Source of the DNA: Haliotis asinina
Taxonomy: Eukaryota > Mollusca > Gastropoda > Lepetellida > Haliotidae
Reading direction: 5' to 3'
Length of the DNA stretch: 64,000 nucleotides
Assembly: GCF_037392515.1 (NCBI RefSeq)
Contig: NW_027133892.1
Location: 248,001 to 312,000, forward strand
A model generated the notes under the pieces. That model had not been told where the DNA came from and did no database searches. It saw nothing but the letters and a program-made list of their open reading frames with translations. Made by a program: the position numbers and the translations under genes. The number at the start of each line of letters is the position of its first letter. Positions within the stretch are counted from its first letter, which is position 1. Shown piece by piece: positions 44,934 to 56,134 of this stretch.

Positions 44934-44979
44934 CTGAAACATAGCGACAAAGAAATTCACTTAATTATATCCAGTGAGT

Positions 44980-45229
44980 GAGTTTAGTTTTACGCCGCAC
45001 TCAGCAATATTCCAGCTACATGGAGGCGGTCTGTAAATAATCGAGCCTGGACCAGACAATCCAGTGATCAACAACATGAGCATGGATCTGCGGACTTGGG
45101 AACCGATGACATGAGTCAACCAAGTCAGCGAGCCCGATCGCGTTAGTCGCCTCTTACGGCGAGCATAGTCGCCTTTTATGGCAAGCATGGGTTGCTGAAG
45201 GTCTATCTACACCGGGACCTTCATGGGTC
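44980..45229 (-). mobile_element. SINE-A full copy with 13-bp target-site duplication, upstream of the fucosyltransferase start
   Basis: tatatccagtgag occurs at 44967-44979 and again at 45230-45242, flanking the element. The presumed sense strand (ending in a CACT tail) is the minus strand, the same as the gene. The tail lies about 35-40 bases upstream of the tttcag/ATG acceptor. Confidence 0.88.
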
Positions 45230-45465
45230 TATATCCAGTGAGCTGCGATAGCGTTAAGTGTTGCGTACAAGATTAGTGAATAGAGAAGTACATGTATGTG
45301 TTGAACTGGTGGATAAGGGTATGGATAGAGTTGCGTAGGAGGTATATGGGTGTAGACGGTTCGAACCATCGACCTTCCGTTCAATTCACAAGACCAAATA
45401 TTCAGTATGTTTATCCTGAACATGACGAACAAGGATCCAACTTCACATCCTGATGCCGTAGAGTT

Positions 45466-45612
45466 GGTTAGTGAGTGAGTTTAGTTTTACGCCGCTCTTT
45501 GCAATATTCCAGCAAAACCACTGCAACACGACAGCGTTGGCGCCGGAAAGGGGCTTGACACAATGGGGATGGGATGGGGAGTGGACGAACCTGTCTTCGG
45601 CATGAAGAGCTA
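45466..45612 (-). mobile_element. SINE-B copy
   Basis: gtgagtgagtttagttttac, cgccgctctttgcaatattc and gaacctgtcttcggcatgaa. Confidence 0.85.
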
Positions 45613-46616
45613 ACAATGGTAATGACTTACTTTAAGCTCATTCTTTAAGACGAGCTTAAAGTCAATGTCACCGAATCTAGGCACAATCGACGAACACAAC
45701 GGCCATACAACAACCTCATGGAAACGTTAGTCAAAGCGTTACAGCACATATATTTCTGCTTACATTTTTATTTTTGTCACAAATTATTCTTTACTAAGGA
45801 AGTCCGAGTACGTGCAAGTCGATGTGAGTAGTGTATCTTGTTTATGACAAATTGCCAAGCACAGCGGCAATTAATTAGCAAACGTGTCCACGGCAACCTT
45901 AAACTACTTAATCCCAGATTAACTTAGTGAGCTGTGTCAGCACCGGTCTTTATTCTCAGGTACATCCCTTGGTCAAGGGCAGATAAGTAGTTCCATCTCG
46001 GCAGGTGCATGTTTACCACCAACTAATAAAATGTCAACTTTTGCTGAGTAAGATTACCTTCATACCATCCTCTTTGTCCAGTAGTAAACGCCATTGCCAA
46101 CCTCTGACAGATGTTTGGCTTAGCAGCGGTCACGAGCTGACCATGGCTATACCATAAAGAACATCAAGTCCTGTTAGGTAATCATCTCCTTACCACCTAC
46201 CTCGTATAGTAAGCCTTGTCAGCACAGGGTAGATAACGCAGATGGAAAGCTCCAACATCGGAGAAACTTGATAATGACAATGGGTAGTAGTGTGGGTTAT
46301 ATCCTGTTTTTTTCCACCTCAGGCTCACTTGCTTGAATCACAGACCATATAATAGATAGTCTCTGCTTGAATAAACCCAAGGAACTCACTGCTCTCTCTT
46401 TTCTTATTTCACGGTTCGCTCCCAATACCTGATTCCCGAAAACGAGGCCTGACAGCCCCCTTAGTATATTTAGCTCTGAGGGTTTTCTTAACGGACACCA
46501 AGGAGCTGCCTTAACTACAAAACCCAACCAAACCAAACAAACAAACAAAAAAAAACAACAAAAAAACCCAAACAGCCTAAAACAATCTACGAAATTAAAT
46601 TTCAATTGTTCTTAGA

Positions 46617-46745
46617 AATATGGTAGCCTACTGGTTACAGCGTTAAGCGTTGGCTCGTCATGCTGAAGGCCCGGGATGGATTCCCCTCGTGTGAAGCGCT
46701 TTTCTCGTGTCCGCCGCCGTGATATTGCTGGAATATTACTACAGG
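46617..46745 (+). mobile_element. SINE-B copy
   Basis: atggtagcctactggttaca, cgggatggattcccctcgtg and gatattgctggaatattact. Confidence 0.88.
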
Positions 46746-47914
46746 CGACGGTGGTCAGGGGTCAGGGAGTTCGAACCTCCTTAACCCCACTTGCTCCGCC
46801 AACGCAAAAAACAACAATCTTGTGGTCATAAGTCATTTCAAAAGGAGCATCCGCAAAAATAATCTACATGGGCGTTCTTGTGGGTAGTTCTACGCTGAGC
46901 TCGTTACCATGGTTACAGCAGAGACCATCTATTATACGGCCTCTGGTTACAGGCTTGCCTGTCCGTTTGCTGACAACTCCCCTGCCGTCGACAAGAGTGT
47001 GTATAATGTTACGAGTTTTATGGCTCCATTCACAGGTCGTATTGCTTGTTTGATACCACATCCCGCCCTAATCCGGCAGTTGTGGAAAACCCATTCTTAT
47101 CCCGGCAAATAGTCCACAGTCATCTAACCCTACAACACATATGGTCTTTGATTGAACTAAACGGCACTCGGCATGTCGAAGCCGTATCTAAGAAGACCAA
47201 CGCTCGCGACCTCGCTTCCTCCAACGAGAAAGGTTGCACCGCGCCAGTTTCACGGGACCCACGACTGTGACGTGATAACGCTTAACTCTGGTGTTCCTTA
47301 CCTGACACCGACACTCGTGCACCGACCCAGGCAGCTTCGGCAAACATGTCATCGCAGTGCTGTTGACATACGTGGTCTTGATGAATAATGTCCGTATTAG
47401 CAAGGTTTTACAATATGAGAGCACGGTGCCTGTGGTGCAATCCCCAACGTCTAGGATTAAACAACATAAACACTAAGGAATTTATTTCGGAGCAGGCGGA
47501 GAAAGATATGTTATACATGATCTGGGCCATCAATGCTTGTGGCGTAGTGCGTTGTCAGGGCACGTGCGATATGTAAAATCTCGTCCGGAGTAAATAAGGA
47601 GAACTGAAGAGTTTTCAATAGTGTTTGCACCGTGCCATGGGCATCTGTAAGTCCATACTACCGTGGCTACCGAGACATATGTGCGATACGGACATCAACA
47701 ATCACTTCCATATGTAATGCCGAAATTGATCTATACCTGAATTTGACGGTAAGAGTGAATTATCGACTGAAAGTACCTGCGTCATGTTGTGCATGAGCAA
47801 TCGTGTGACCAGATTGTCCGTTTGCAGGCTGCCGGCTCAATACAGCCCAGGATCAGGTATTAGTTTAGAAACACACATTTACTCTGCACATAGAACTAGG
47901 GGTAATGAAACTGA

Positions 47915-47985
47915 AAGTCGAAGACCCGTGCTCAATTTTCACACATGGGTAAAATGTGTGAAACCCATTTCTAGTTTCACCTGTA
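47915..47985 (+). mobile_element. SINE-B fragment
   Basis: gaagacccgtgctcaatttt, taaaatgtgtgaaacccatt and tctagtttcacc. Confidence 0.6.
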
Positions 47986-48935
47986 TTTGTTTCCCTGTTC
48001 CAACTACTGCGCTTACTCTGAAAGATGCTAACAAAATCAACGACTACAAGATGCGCATTATCTGTGTTCTGTTGTAAACAGGCTACAGCTGAGATGAACT
48101 AGGAACACCGAAACTTGTATTCATAGGACTTCCGGTAATCCGCGCCTTTTGGTCATGATTTATTTGTGAAGGATACGACAGGATCAAAGGGCAGTCGTTG
48201 TTACAGCTTACAAACAAAGCACAAGTGTTTCCATGGCTTCAGTTCAGGACTAGTTCTAGTTGCATTGTTCGAACAATTACGTATTGTTGTTAAACGCATT
48301 TTACCGATTGAGTGATAATACAGCTTGTTCAGCTCGACCTGAGCTACACATATGCATGACCCGCGAGGCCACAAGGCACAAACGGAATGTCCAGTAAGCA
48401 TTAAATAGGGGAGCAGAGGTTGCTTCTCGTTGCCTACAAGCTCGTGTTGGAACATAAAACGGTCTGTGGCTACGTTTTCAAACAAAGTTAGGACATTGCT
48501 GACGATTTCTCGACACTGAAGTGTCAAACGTCGACCTTGTCGCGGTCGTTCAGACATTTTGGTGCACCCCTCACAATAATAGACCATACCAGTTGTGACA
48601 CGGTCATGCAATGCATTGGTACTCACTTGATCAGGTCAAGCGGGACACAGACTTGTGATATAGCAGGGAACCCTTTCTAACTGTTACCTTAACTGGCTAA
48701 TGATAGAATGGGCGGGACCTGAGGTGCACATAGCACTGAACAGTATTTGACACTATGTTGTTTTTGTTTGTTTGTTTTGTTAAAGTGATTAATGTTGACT
48801 CTTTTTTTCAGAGAATTCACTTAGATGGGAAGGTGTAGTGCTATCTGTGTGACGTAATGCCATGTGACTCGGGTAACGGTATTGTGGCTGGATGCCCGGT
48901 TCTTGTGTTTACGACTGGAAAATCGTGCTGTTTTA

Positions 48936-49075
48936 GTGAGTGAGTGAGTGAGTGAGTGACTTACGTTTAACGCCGCTTGTAGCAATATTCCAGCAATGCC
49001 ACGGCGGGGGACACCTGAAGTGGGCTTCACACACGTTGTACCCATGTGGTGAATCGAGCTCTTCAACCATTAGAG
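48936..49075 (-). mobile_element. SINE-B copy
   Basis: gtgagtgagtgagtgagtga, cgtttaacgccgcttgtagc, ggggacacctgaagtgggct and gtggtgaatcgagctcttca. Confidence 0.92.
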
Positions 49076-49674
49076 TTACATAATGGAGTTTTGGAAGATG
49101 TTCGACGCATTAACACCTAAGACATCCTTATTCTTGCAAGACAAAAGCTATCGCAAAATATAACAACTTTCATACTTGAAACTATTAAGGATGTAGCTAC
49201 CATATAATCTCACTATCACTATAGAGAGAAAGAGGTAGGAGCGGTCGTCTCAAAAGCAAAACCTGGACGGGTGAAGCAGACAATTGTTGGGGTCGGACTG
49301 GGGGTATATAATCAAGTCTGAACCAGCGCTCGAAATAATCGCCGGCCCGGAGGCCCAGCGCCAGTTGTTATCGTAAGGGGCCGACAGTTTCAAATATCTG
49401 CAGGCCCTTGTGGCCTTCAGTAATTATCCGTCTTTATATCAGCTGGAATCCTTCCTGTACGACCCATCATGTTACAATAACATACAGGTTCATTTCCTGG
49501 TATTTCAGACCTTTGCGCATAGGAATGACAAATTCTCCCTAGCTGTCATAGGTTTCGCTAACTGATTTTGTAGAAACAGTGTGCAATTGTCACAATAGCT
49601 ACTGTAGTCTATTTTAATTATATCGGTTTTTATCGACGTTGGTGGACAACGGCCAAATTAAAGCATTGCACACA

Positions 49675-49785
49675 CTGGTCTGAACCAGACAATCCAGTGG
49701 TCAACACCATGAGCATCCTTGTACGTAATTAGGATACGGAGGAAAGTGTCAACCAACTCAGCGAGCCCGAGGAGCACCCTCACAG
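49675..49785 (+). mobile_element. SINE-A fragment
   Basis: gaaccagacaatccagtggt, caacaccatgagcatcc and gtcaaccaactcagcgagcc. Confidence 0.7.
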
Positions 49786-49807
49786 GAACGCTATCACCAC
49801 ATAACCC

Positions 49808-49950
49808 ACTCCCCCCCCCCCCCCCAATGTTACCTCCACAATCACACTGGATACGGTGCACCACCCTTTAAACGCCCCTCCCTAACCCCCATCCTAACCC
49901 CCTTTCCCCATTCCCCCAACACACACACACACTCTCTCTCTCTCTTTCTC
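49808..49950 (+). repeat. Poly-C tract with (CA)n and (CT)n stretches
   Basis: About 16 consecutive C at 49810, then a C-rich stretch, (ca) and (ct) runs around 49920-49950. This is low-complexity sequence. Confidence 0.9.
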
Positions 49951-51699
49951 TCTCCCTCTCTCCTTTTGTTGTATCTTCCTACGCTAGGAGAAAGAAATAT
50001 TTTTCTAATTCGAATCTCACAAGAAAAATATTATACATATCACCCGCTGTGTAATGCAGCTCAATAATTCACTCACTCACATCTGCATACATAATTGTAC
50101 CATTGGTGGTGCACTGATCCAAACGCTCATTAAATCGACATTAATTGTACAGTTGACTGAAAACATAACACTGTGACAGCTGTCAAGGTAGTAACTGTGA
50201 AACAGGTATATCATTAATAAAGATACAAGTGATGAGGTATCCTAGCAACAGTATCACGAGATAACAACAGGTGAGCGGTTGTAACATGTCCTAACAGCAA
50301 TAACATCGGTAACAGTGACAAGACTGGAAATTGGATTTAAAACAGTTTGTATCAATACGTCATAGAATCATGTCACGTGTGCTGAACAATACAGCAATAT
50401 GTCTGTTTCCATTTACATCTCAGTTGAAACACAGTTTTAAGAACGATGCTCGTAAATTGTCCACATTATTTGCTATATTACACAAGAGATTCACTGAGTA
50501 GTGATTAACATTGGATAGGCCTGGGGGATATTTTAATTTTGATTTAAACATATCTTTTCAAGAAAATGGATTGGTTACAAGCTATTCCAACTTTGAGACA
50601 CCCGCTCCTATTTACAGTGCTTACATGCAAAAGAAAAGCAAAGTGTATGTACAGGGATAGAAAGGTATATACAATAATACATTCAAATGAAAGTAATACG
50701 TTGAATACACGAATTATTTAGATCATAAACATATCAAAGTTGATTAACCGTTTGGAGTTTGATATATATCTTTGAACTTCTTTAAAAATCTGTTTATTGT
50801 CATTGTACATAAGATCTGCACTGCCAGTACCTCTAGGTTTATTTGTGCTCTAATGCTACAAATTTTGCCAACATTTTGAAACATTTCCCGTCTGATATTA
50901 CAATACAAAGAACATTCCATGAAATAATGAGAATTTTCACAGGTAAACTTCCAAGTACATTCTGTGTTCTCAATGAGATCGATCCTACACAGATCACCAT
51001 TTAATCTACTATTTGAATATCTTAGCTGGGTATGAATTACATTGAGTTTTCTATTACCACACGAGAAATATTCTGTTGCTTCTGGCTTACGCGAGCTTAC
51101 AGGCGATGTCAAACTTTTAAGGGAATCTGATTCTCTAACATATAAGGGGAGATAATTCCACAGTTGTGAAGATGAAGGGAAGAACGATTGGGTGTAGAGA
51201 CTTGTGCAGGAATAGGACAGGGAAATATCACATATGTTTCTATATTTTGTCCTGGATTCACAGTGTGGGGTATGAGATCACAAAGGTAGGATGGAGCAGT
51301 TTTGTTGTAGATATTACAGAATAAAGTTTAAGATATCTTCTTCTCTCTTTTAACTACTGCTAACCTGTTTCATTAATTACAGTATCTCTGGAAGCATGTT
51401 TTGGTAAACCAGTAACCATCCTGGCGGCCTCAAACTGAACTTTTTCAATTTTATCGGTTAAATCTATCAAACAACCATCCCACAATTCACAGGCATATTC
51501 ATGATTTGGTCTTATGAATACAATACAGATCTTATCTTGGCTGTCTCTGTTCAACATGAACTTTCTCATTGTTGAAACCATCAAGGACGTTCTTCTTACG
51601 ATGTCATCAATATGGGTATTCCATTTACAATCAGGAGGAAATGTTACTCCAAGATGTTTATGAAATATTTCCAACCTGTGTAATTTAGTGAAATCCCTA

Positions 51700-51790
51700 A
51701 TATGGAAGTCGCGGTGGCTGAGTGGGCTAGGCGGCTGACTTTGTGTGCTGGCGTTTACGTGCTTGACTCTGAGGGTGCGGGTTCGAATTG
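51700..51790 (+). mobile_element. tRNA-like SINE head (Leu/Ser-like A and B boxes) inside the LINE
   Basis: A gtcgcggtggctgagtgggc start with A-box character, and gggttcgaatt (B box) about 60 bases later, resemble a tRNA of the long-variable-arm type. The 3' acceptor half is missing: after the B box the sequence becomes repeated tgtagaat. It therefore looks like a SINE head rather than a working tRNA gene. It separates the RT palm from the RT thumb of the minus-strand LINE. Confidence 0.6.
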
Positions 51791-52062
51791 TAGAATTGTA
51801 GAATTGTATTTTTATTCTTAAGACTGAAAAGTACAGCCTCTGTTTTGTGGGGATTGTATGTCACAAGCCTACGATTTCCCCAGCACCACAGTAAGTTCTT
51901 ATTAAGTGTATCTGGGCCTGTGATTTATGGATGAAAATCCCATTGATGTATCATCTGTGCACAAGCGTGCAGCACAATCTAGTTCATCGGCAATTTCATT
52001 AACATATACCTTTGGGAATGACAGCATGTAGATTTTGTTCCTTCCTTTATTACTGAATTTCC

Positions 52063-52640
52063 CCACAGGTTAAATGCGCCCAGGAAGGAGGGTGGCACGG
52101 CAGTATCGCCAACAGCCATAAATACTACAAGTATATTCTCTGTTTAAGACAGTTTTCCAAACCCCAAACTGAATTTTACCTCTCTGTTACAACCATAAAT
52201 AAATTCAGAACTGCTCTTGCACAGTTCTGCTGCAGGTCACATAAACTAGCCATTGAAACTGGCAGATATTCTGATATCGCAAGGCATGAAAGACTAAGTA
52301 ATGTCTGTAAGACTGGATACGTCGACAGTGAATATTACTTCCTGCTGACTTGTGCAACTTACGATGACCTCCGCCAAAGATACATCATACCCCTTAAATA
52401 TTCTGAATTCCCAACTATGGCAAAGTCCAAAATAGTCATGTCCTCCCAACATGAATCGGGTATTAGAAACTTGGCCTGCTACAGTTTCCATGCCTCAAAC
52501 CTTCGTAAAAAGAGTGATTTAGTATATCCTCCATGCTGCACAGGTAACAGCTGATATGGTCTGTTACCCCGTACCTACCTCGTTGTGTAAAACTATGCAT
52601 CATTGATCACGGAATGGTATATATATATATATATCCCATG
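52063..52640 (+). mobile_element. Nested LINE 3' end in opposite orientation (C-terminal domain and tail)
   Basis: An open frame without ATG from about 52081 to the TGA at 52553 reads GWHGSIANSHKYYKY, then FRTALAQFCCRSHKLAIETG, RYSDIARHERLSNVCKTGYV, EYYFLLTCATYDDLRQRYI. This is the C-terminal region with the C..C..DE.HFLL.C..Y..LR motif. It is followed by a short 3' UTR and a (TA)n tract near 52620. Sequence on both sides belongs to the minus-strand LINE, so this is a nested, 5'-truncated insertion. Confidence 0.72.
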
Positions 52641-53829
52641 CCTGAACAACATCTGTATAAATATTCTATGAATGTCGATTTTATGCATTTGTCGTACTTG
52701 CAGTCTGCCAAAGGCCTTAGAAACACCATAAAACACCATACAATAGTCTTCACGTCTATCTAGAGCTGAGCAAATATTGTTATATATTGTTATATATATT
52801 GTTATACGTTGTTTTGTATATACCTGTACTTTAGGTCGTAATGGCGGAATAGAGTTGATAGATCCTGATTCTTTGATTAGCCCTCACAGAACTTTCCAAA
52901 ATGAAGGTTTTCTGTCTCTGCTCATCTCAGATATAAACTCATCAAGGTACGAAAAATAATGTTCCTTTGCATAACACTTCATGTTATGAACTTCATTTCG
53001 TTGTTTACGGTATGCCAATTTATCCTCATATCTGTTAGTTAATTTTGCCTTTTTTCTTAACTTAACGTTTTCTTGATTCACGTCGTATTTCCGAATTGTA
53101 CCAAGGTTTGTCACTGGGTCTAATCATTACATTTCTAGATGGAATACATTCCTTAATATACCTTCCTAGGTGATTATAGAATACATATATTGTCTCATCA
53201 ATACCAGTAGTGTTTGCTATCACATGATTCCAACCAGTATTGGTTATATATTTAGTCAGTAACTCATGGTCGCCATTACACGATGCATTTCTGCTATAAC
53301 ATACAGACAGAGAAATAGCTGTGTTAATGGCGACAAATGTGCTCCTGTGATCACTTATGTAGTTATGTCACTACTGAAATCGATCACGCCACTGTCAAAC
53401 ACGTCAACATCGTTACTAATTAATACGGGACGTAATAAAGTTCGGCTTATTCTACTAACACGTGTAGGGTCCTTACTAACATTATGAAATGCCTTTCTGT
53501 TAATAATTTCTCTTAAATGTGAAATTTTACCTGACAAGGGGTCTTCATTCAGATCACCGATAAGCATTTTTTAAATGTAAGGTCTAATGAATTTTCTATT
53601 GACCCTTCTAGTCGCTCCCAAAAAGTCGCGTTTATGCCGGGGGTCTGTAAGCTGCACAAAGCATGATCGATTTCTGACCTAAATATATTTCTCACCAGAT
53701 TGCTTTATCCATAGTGTTTTCCAAATCAAAGCGTCCTTTAAAACTCAAAACATTTTTCACATGGATCATGACACCTCCACCGAAAGCATTTCTATCTTTA
53801 CGTAAAAACTTTGTGAAAACTATTCCATG

Positions 53830-55335
53830 TTACATTTGTGCTGCTGATACAGTTCAGTAACCTTTCCATGTTACATTTGTGCGACTGATACAGTTCAGTA
53901 ACCATTCCACGTTACATTTGAGCTACTGATACAGTTACGTAACCATTCCACGTTACATTTGTGCTACTGATACAGTTCAGTAACCATTCCACGTTACATT
54001 TGTGCTGCTGATACAGTTCAGTAACCATTCCACGTTACATTTGTGCTGCTGATACAGTTAAGTAACCATTCCATGTTACATTTGTGCTGCTGATACAGTT
54101 CAGTAATCATTCAATGTTACGTTTGTGCTACTGATACAGTTCAGTAACCATTCCACGTTACATTTGTGCTACTGATACAGTTAAGTAACCATTCCACGTT
54201 ACATTTGTGCTACTGATACAGTTCAGTAACCTTTCCATGCTACATTTGTGCTGCTGATGCAGTTCAGTAACCATTCTACGTTACATTTGTGCTACTGATA
54301 CAGTTCAGTAACCATTCCACGTTACATTTGTGCTGCTGATACAGTTCAGTAACCATTCCGTGTTACATTTGTGCTACTGATACAGTTAAGGAATCATTCC
54401 ACGTTACATTTGTGCTACTGATACAGTTCAGTAACCATTCCACGTTACATTTGTGCTGCTGATACAGTTCAGGAACAATTCCACGTTACATTTGTGCTAC
54501 TGATACAGTTCAGTAACCTTTCCATGTTACATTTGTGCTGCTGATACAGTTCAGTAACCATTGTACGTTACATTTGTGCTACTGATACAGTTCAGTAACC
54601 ATTCCGTGTTACATTTGTGCTACTGATACAGTTCAGTAACCTTTCCATGTTACATTTGTGCTGCTGATGCAGTTCAGTAACCATTCTACGTTACATTTGT
54701 GCTACTGATACAGTTCAGTAACCATTCCACGTTACATTTGTGCTGCTGATACAGTTCAGTAACCATTCCACGTTACATTTGTGCTGCTGATACAGTTAAG
54801 GAATCATTCCACGTTACATTTGTGCTACTGATACAGTTCAGTAACCATTCCGTGTTACATTTGTGCTGCTGATACAGTTCAGTAACCATTCCACGTTACA
54901 TTTGTGCTACTGATACAGTTCAGTAACCTTTCCATGTTACATTTGTGCTGCTGATACAGTTCAGTAACCTTTCCATGTTACATTTGTGCGACTGATACAG
55001 TTCAGTAACCATTCCACGTTACATTTGAGCTACTGATACAGTTACGTAACCATTCCACGTTACATTTGTGCTACTGATACAGTTCAGTAACCATTCCACG
55101 TTACATTTGTGCTGCTGATGCAGTTCAGTAACCATTCCACGTTACATTTGTGCTGCTGATACAGTTAAGGAATCATTCCACGTTACATTTGTGCTACTGA
55201 TACAGTTCAGTAACCATTCCGTGTTACATTTGTGCTGCTGATACAGTTCAGTAACCATTCCACGTTACATTTGTGCTGCTGATACAGTTCAGGAACCATT
55301 CTACGTTACATTTGTGCTGCTGATACAGTTAAATA
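53830..55335 (+). repeat. 41-bp minisatellite, about 37 copies, inside the LINE endonuclease region
   Basis: The unit starts cattccacgttacatttgtg and continues ctgctgatacagttcagtaac. A rare variant block (gcgactgatac, then gagctactgatacagttacg) occurs at 53881 and again at 54988, exactly 27 units (1107 bases) apart. Confidence 0.97.
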
Positions 55336-55612
55336 AGAGCGTCTCAGTGCCACAAATAATTTGGCTTTCAGATAAGCATTCATTGAAGTAAGCTAGCTTG
55401 TGCCTCACACTTCTCGTTTTGAGGTGAAGAATTTGTAAAGTCTTGTCTAATGATTGGGTTACAGCATTATAGGGCCAAGTCTGTATCACCGGAGAGCAAA
55501 GTAATATAAATATATAACTATATATAATCAGCACGTTGGTGTTACCTAACACAGAGGATGGCACACATAATACAATCCACGCCTTACACTCCAATCTGGA
55601 TATTGACAATGA

Positions 55613-56110
55613 TCAGTTGAAAAGTCTCAGAAAATAACCTAATAGATCCATATGTGATCGTTGAACGTTTGAGCTTGCTCGATGTGTGGTTCCATGAAAT
55701 CTCCTGATAGCAATTCTATATTTTAATCTCAGGTCGTGATACTTTTCACAATTTAAACAGGACGTGGACCTCGTCCTCCATAACACTGAGATCACATTGC
55801 GAACAGAGTGGTTTATGTACTTGTTCATTTACGTTTTTACGTAAGTTAACATTGAAATCATGACGAGATATTCTTCAAGTACATAAGACTCTAAACAAAG
55901 ACCTATCCGAGAGAAACATGATATAGTTTTCCTGTAACAAGGACTTTATACTACTGTGATTACATAGATAGTGCAGAGATAATATATAACTCTGCCGTTG
56001 TTTGGAAATAGTTGTAAACATGATAGAATCACCAACATTTTGGGAAAACCAAACGTGCGTAAAACCTGTGTAAAATAACAAATTTCTGAGACTTGACACT
56101 CAGTTTTGCT
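55613..56110 (-). mobile_element. LINE C-terminal fragment of a second minus-strand copy
   Basis: Minus-strand reading gives LLFYTGFTHVWFSQNVGDSI and FTTISKQR, the GF..VW..Q.V..F....K.RL pattern before the C-terminal knuckle. Then LCSQCDLSVMEDEVHVLFKL follows, the C..C....EDE.H.LF motif. Frameshifts are present. It ends next to the endonuclease start of the larger minus-strand LINE. Confidence 0.6.
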
Positions 56111-56134
56111 TTCCAGCATCATCTAATGTTTTTT

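Larger units (their letters stand above)
45613..49674. other. Repeat-rich intergenic sequence without supported genes
   Basis: Holds the listed SINE-B copies. A minus-strand frame at 48201-48626 contains RPRQGRRLTLQCREIVSNVL, loosely like the N-terminus of some DDE transposases, but nothing downstream supports it. Confidence 0.4.
50744..55609 (-). mobile_element. Decayed non-LTR retrotransposon (CR1/jockey-like) spanning endonuclease to C-terminus, with later insertions
   Basis: Pieces on the minus strand, in order: LQILHLKTRSVRHKLAYFNE and ICGTET (start of the AP endonuclease, about 55360-55470); RKDRNAFGGGVMIHVKN and LCAAYRPP (about 53650-53815); LIGDLNED and PTRVSR (53355-53567); YRKQRNEVHNMKCYAKEHYF to PSFWKVL (52884-53114); GSINSIPPLRP (about 52830); YVNEIADELDCAARLCTDD, a damaged RT active site (51931-52017); HKHLGVTFPPDCKWNTHIDD to FEAARMVTGL (51360-51674); and FFPSSSQLWNYLPLYV then LNGDLCRIDLIENTECTW to CENSHYFMEC (50744-51200). 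Many stops and shifts are present. The element is interrupted by a 41-bp minisatellite, an opposite-strand LINE fragment and a tRNA-like SINE. Confidence 0.82.

Noticed and set aside
46909..47112. Frame with VYNVTSFMAPFTGRIACL, vaguely C1q-like
   Set aside because: Resemblance is limited to a few residues, with no supporting strands or splice sites that I could see.
48201..48626. Minus-strand frame of 141 codons
   Set aside because: Only a loose resemblance of RPRQGRRLTLQCREIVSNVL to transposase N-termini; nothing follows to support a gene.
51704..51785. Functional tRNA-Leu or tRNA-Ser gene
   Set aside because: A and B boxes are recognisable but the 3' acceptor stem is missing, and it sits inside a dead LINE.
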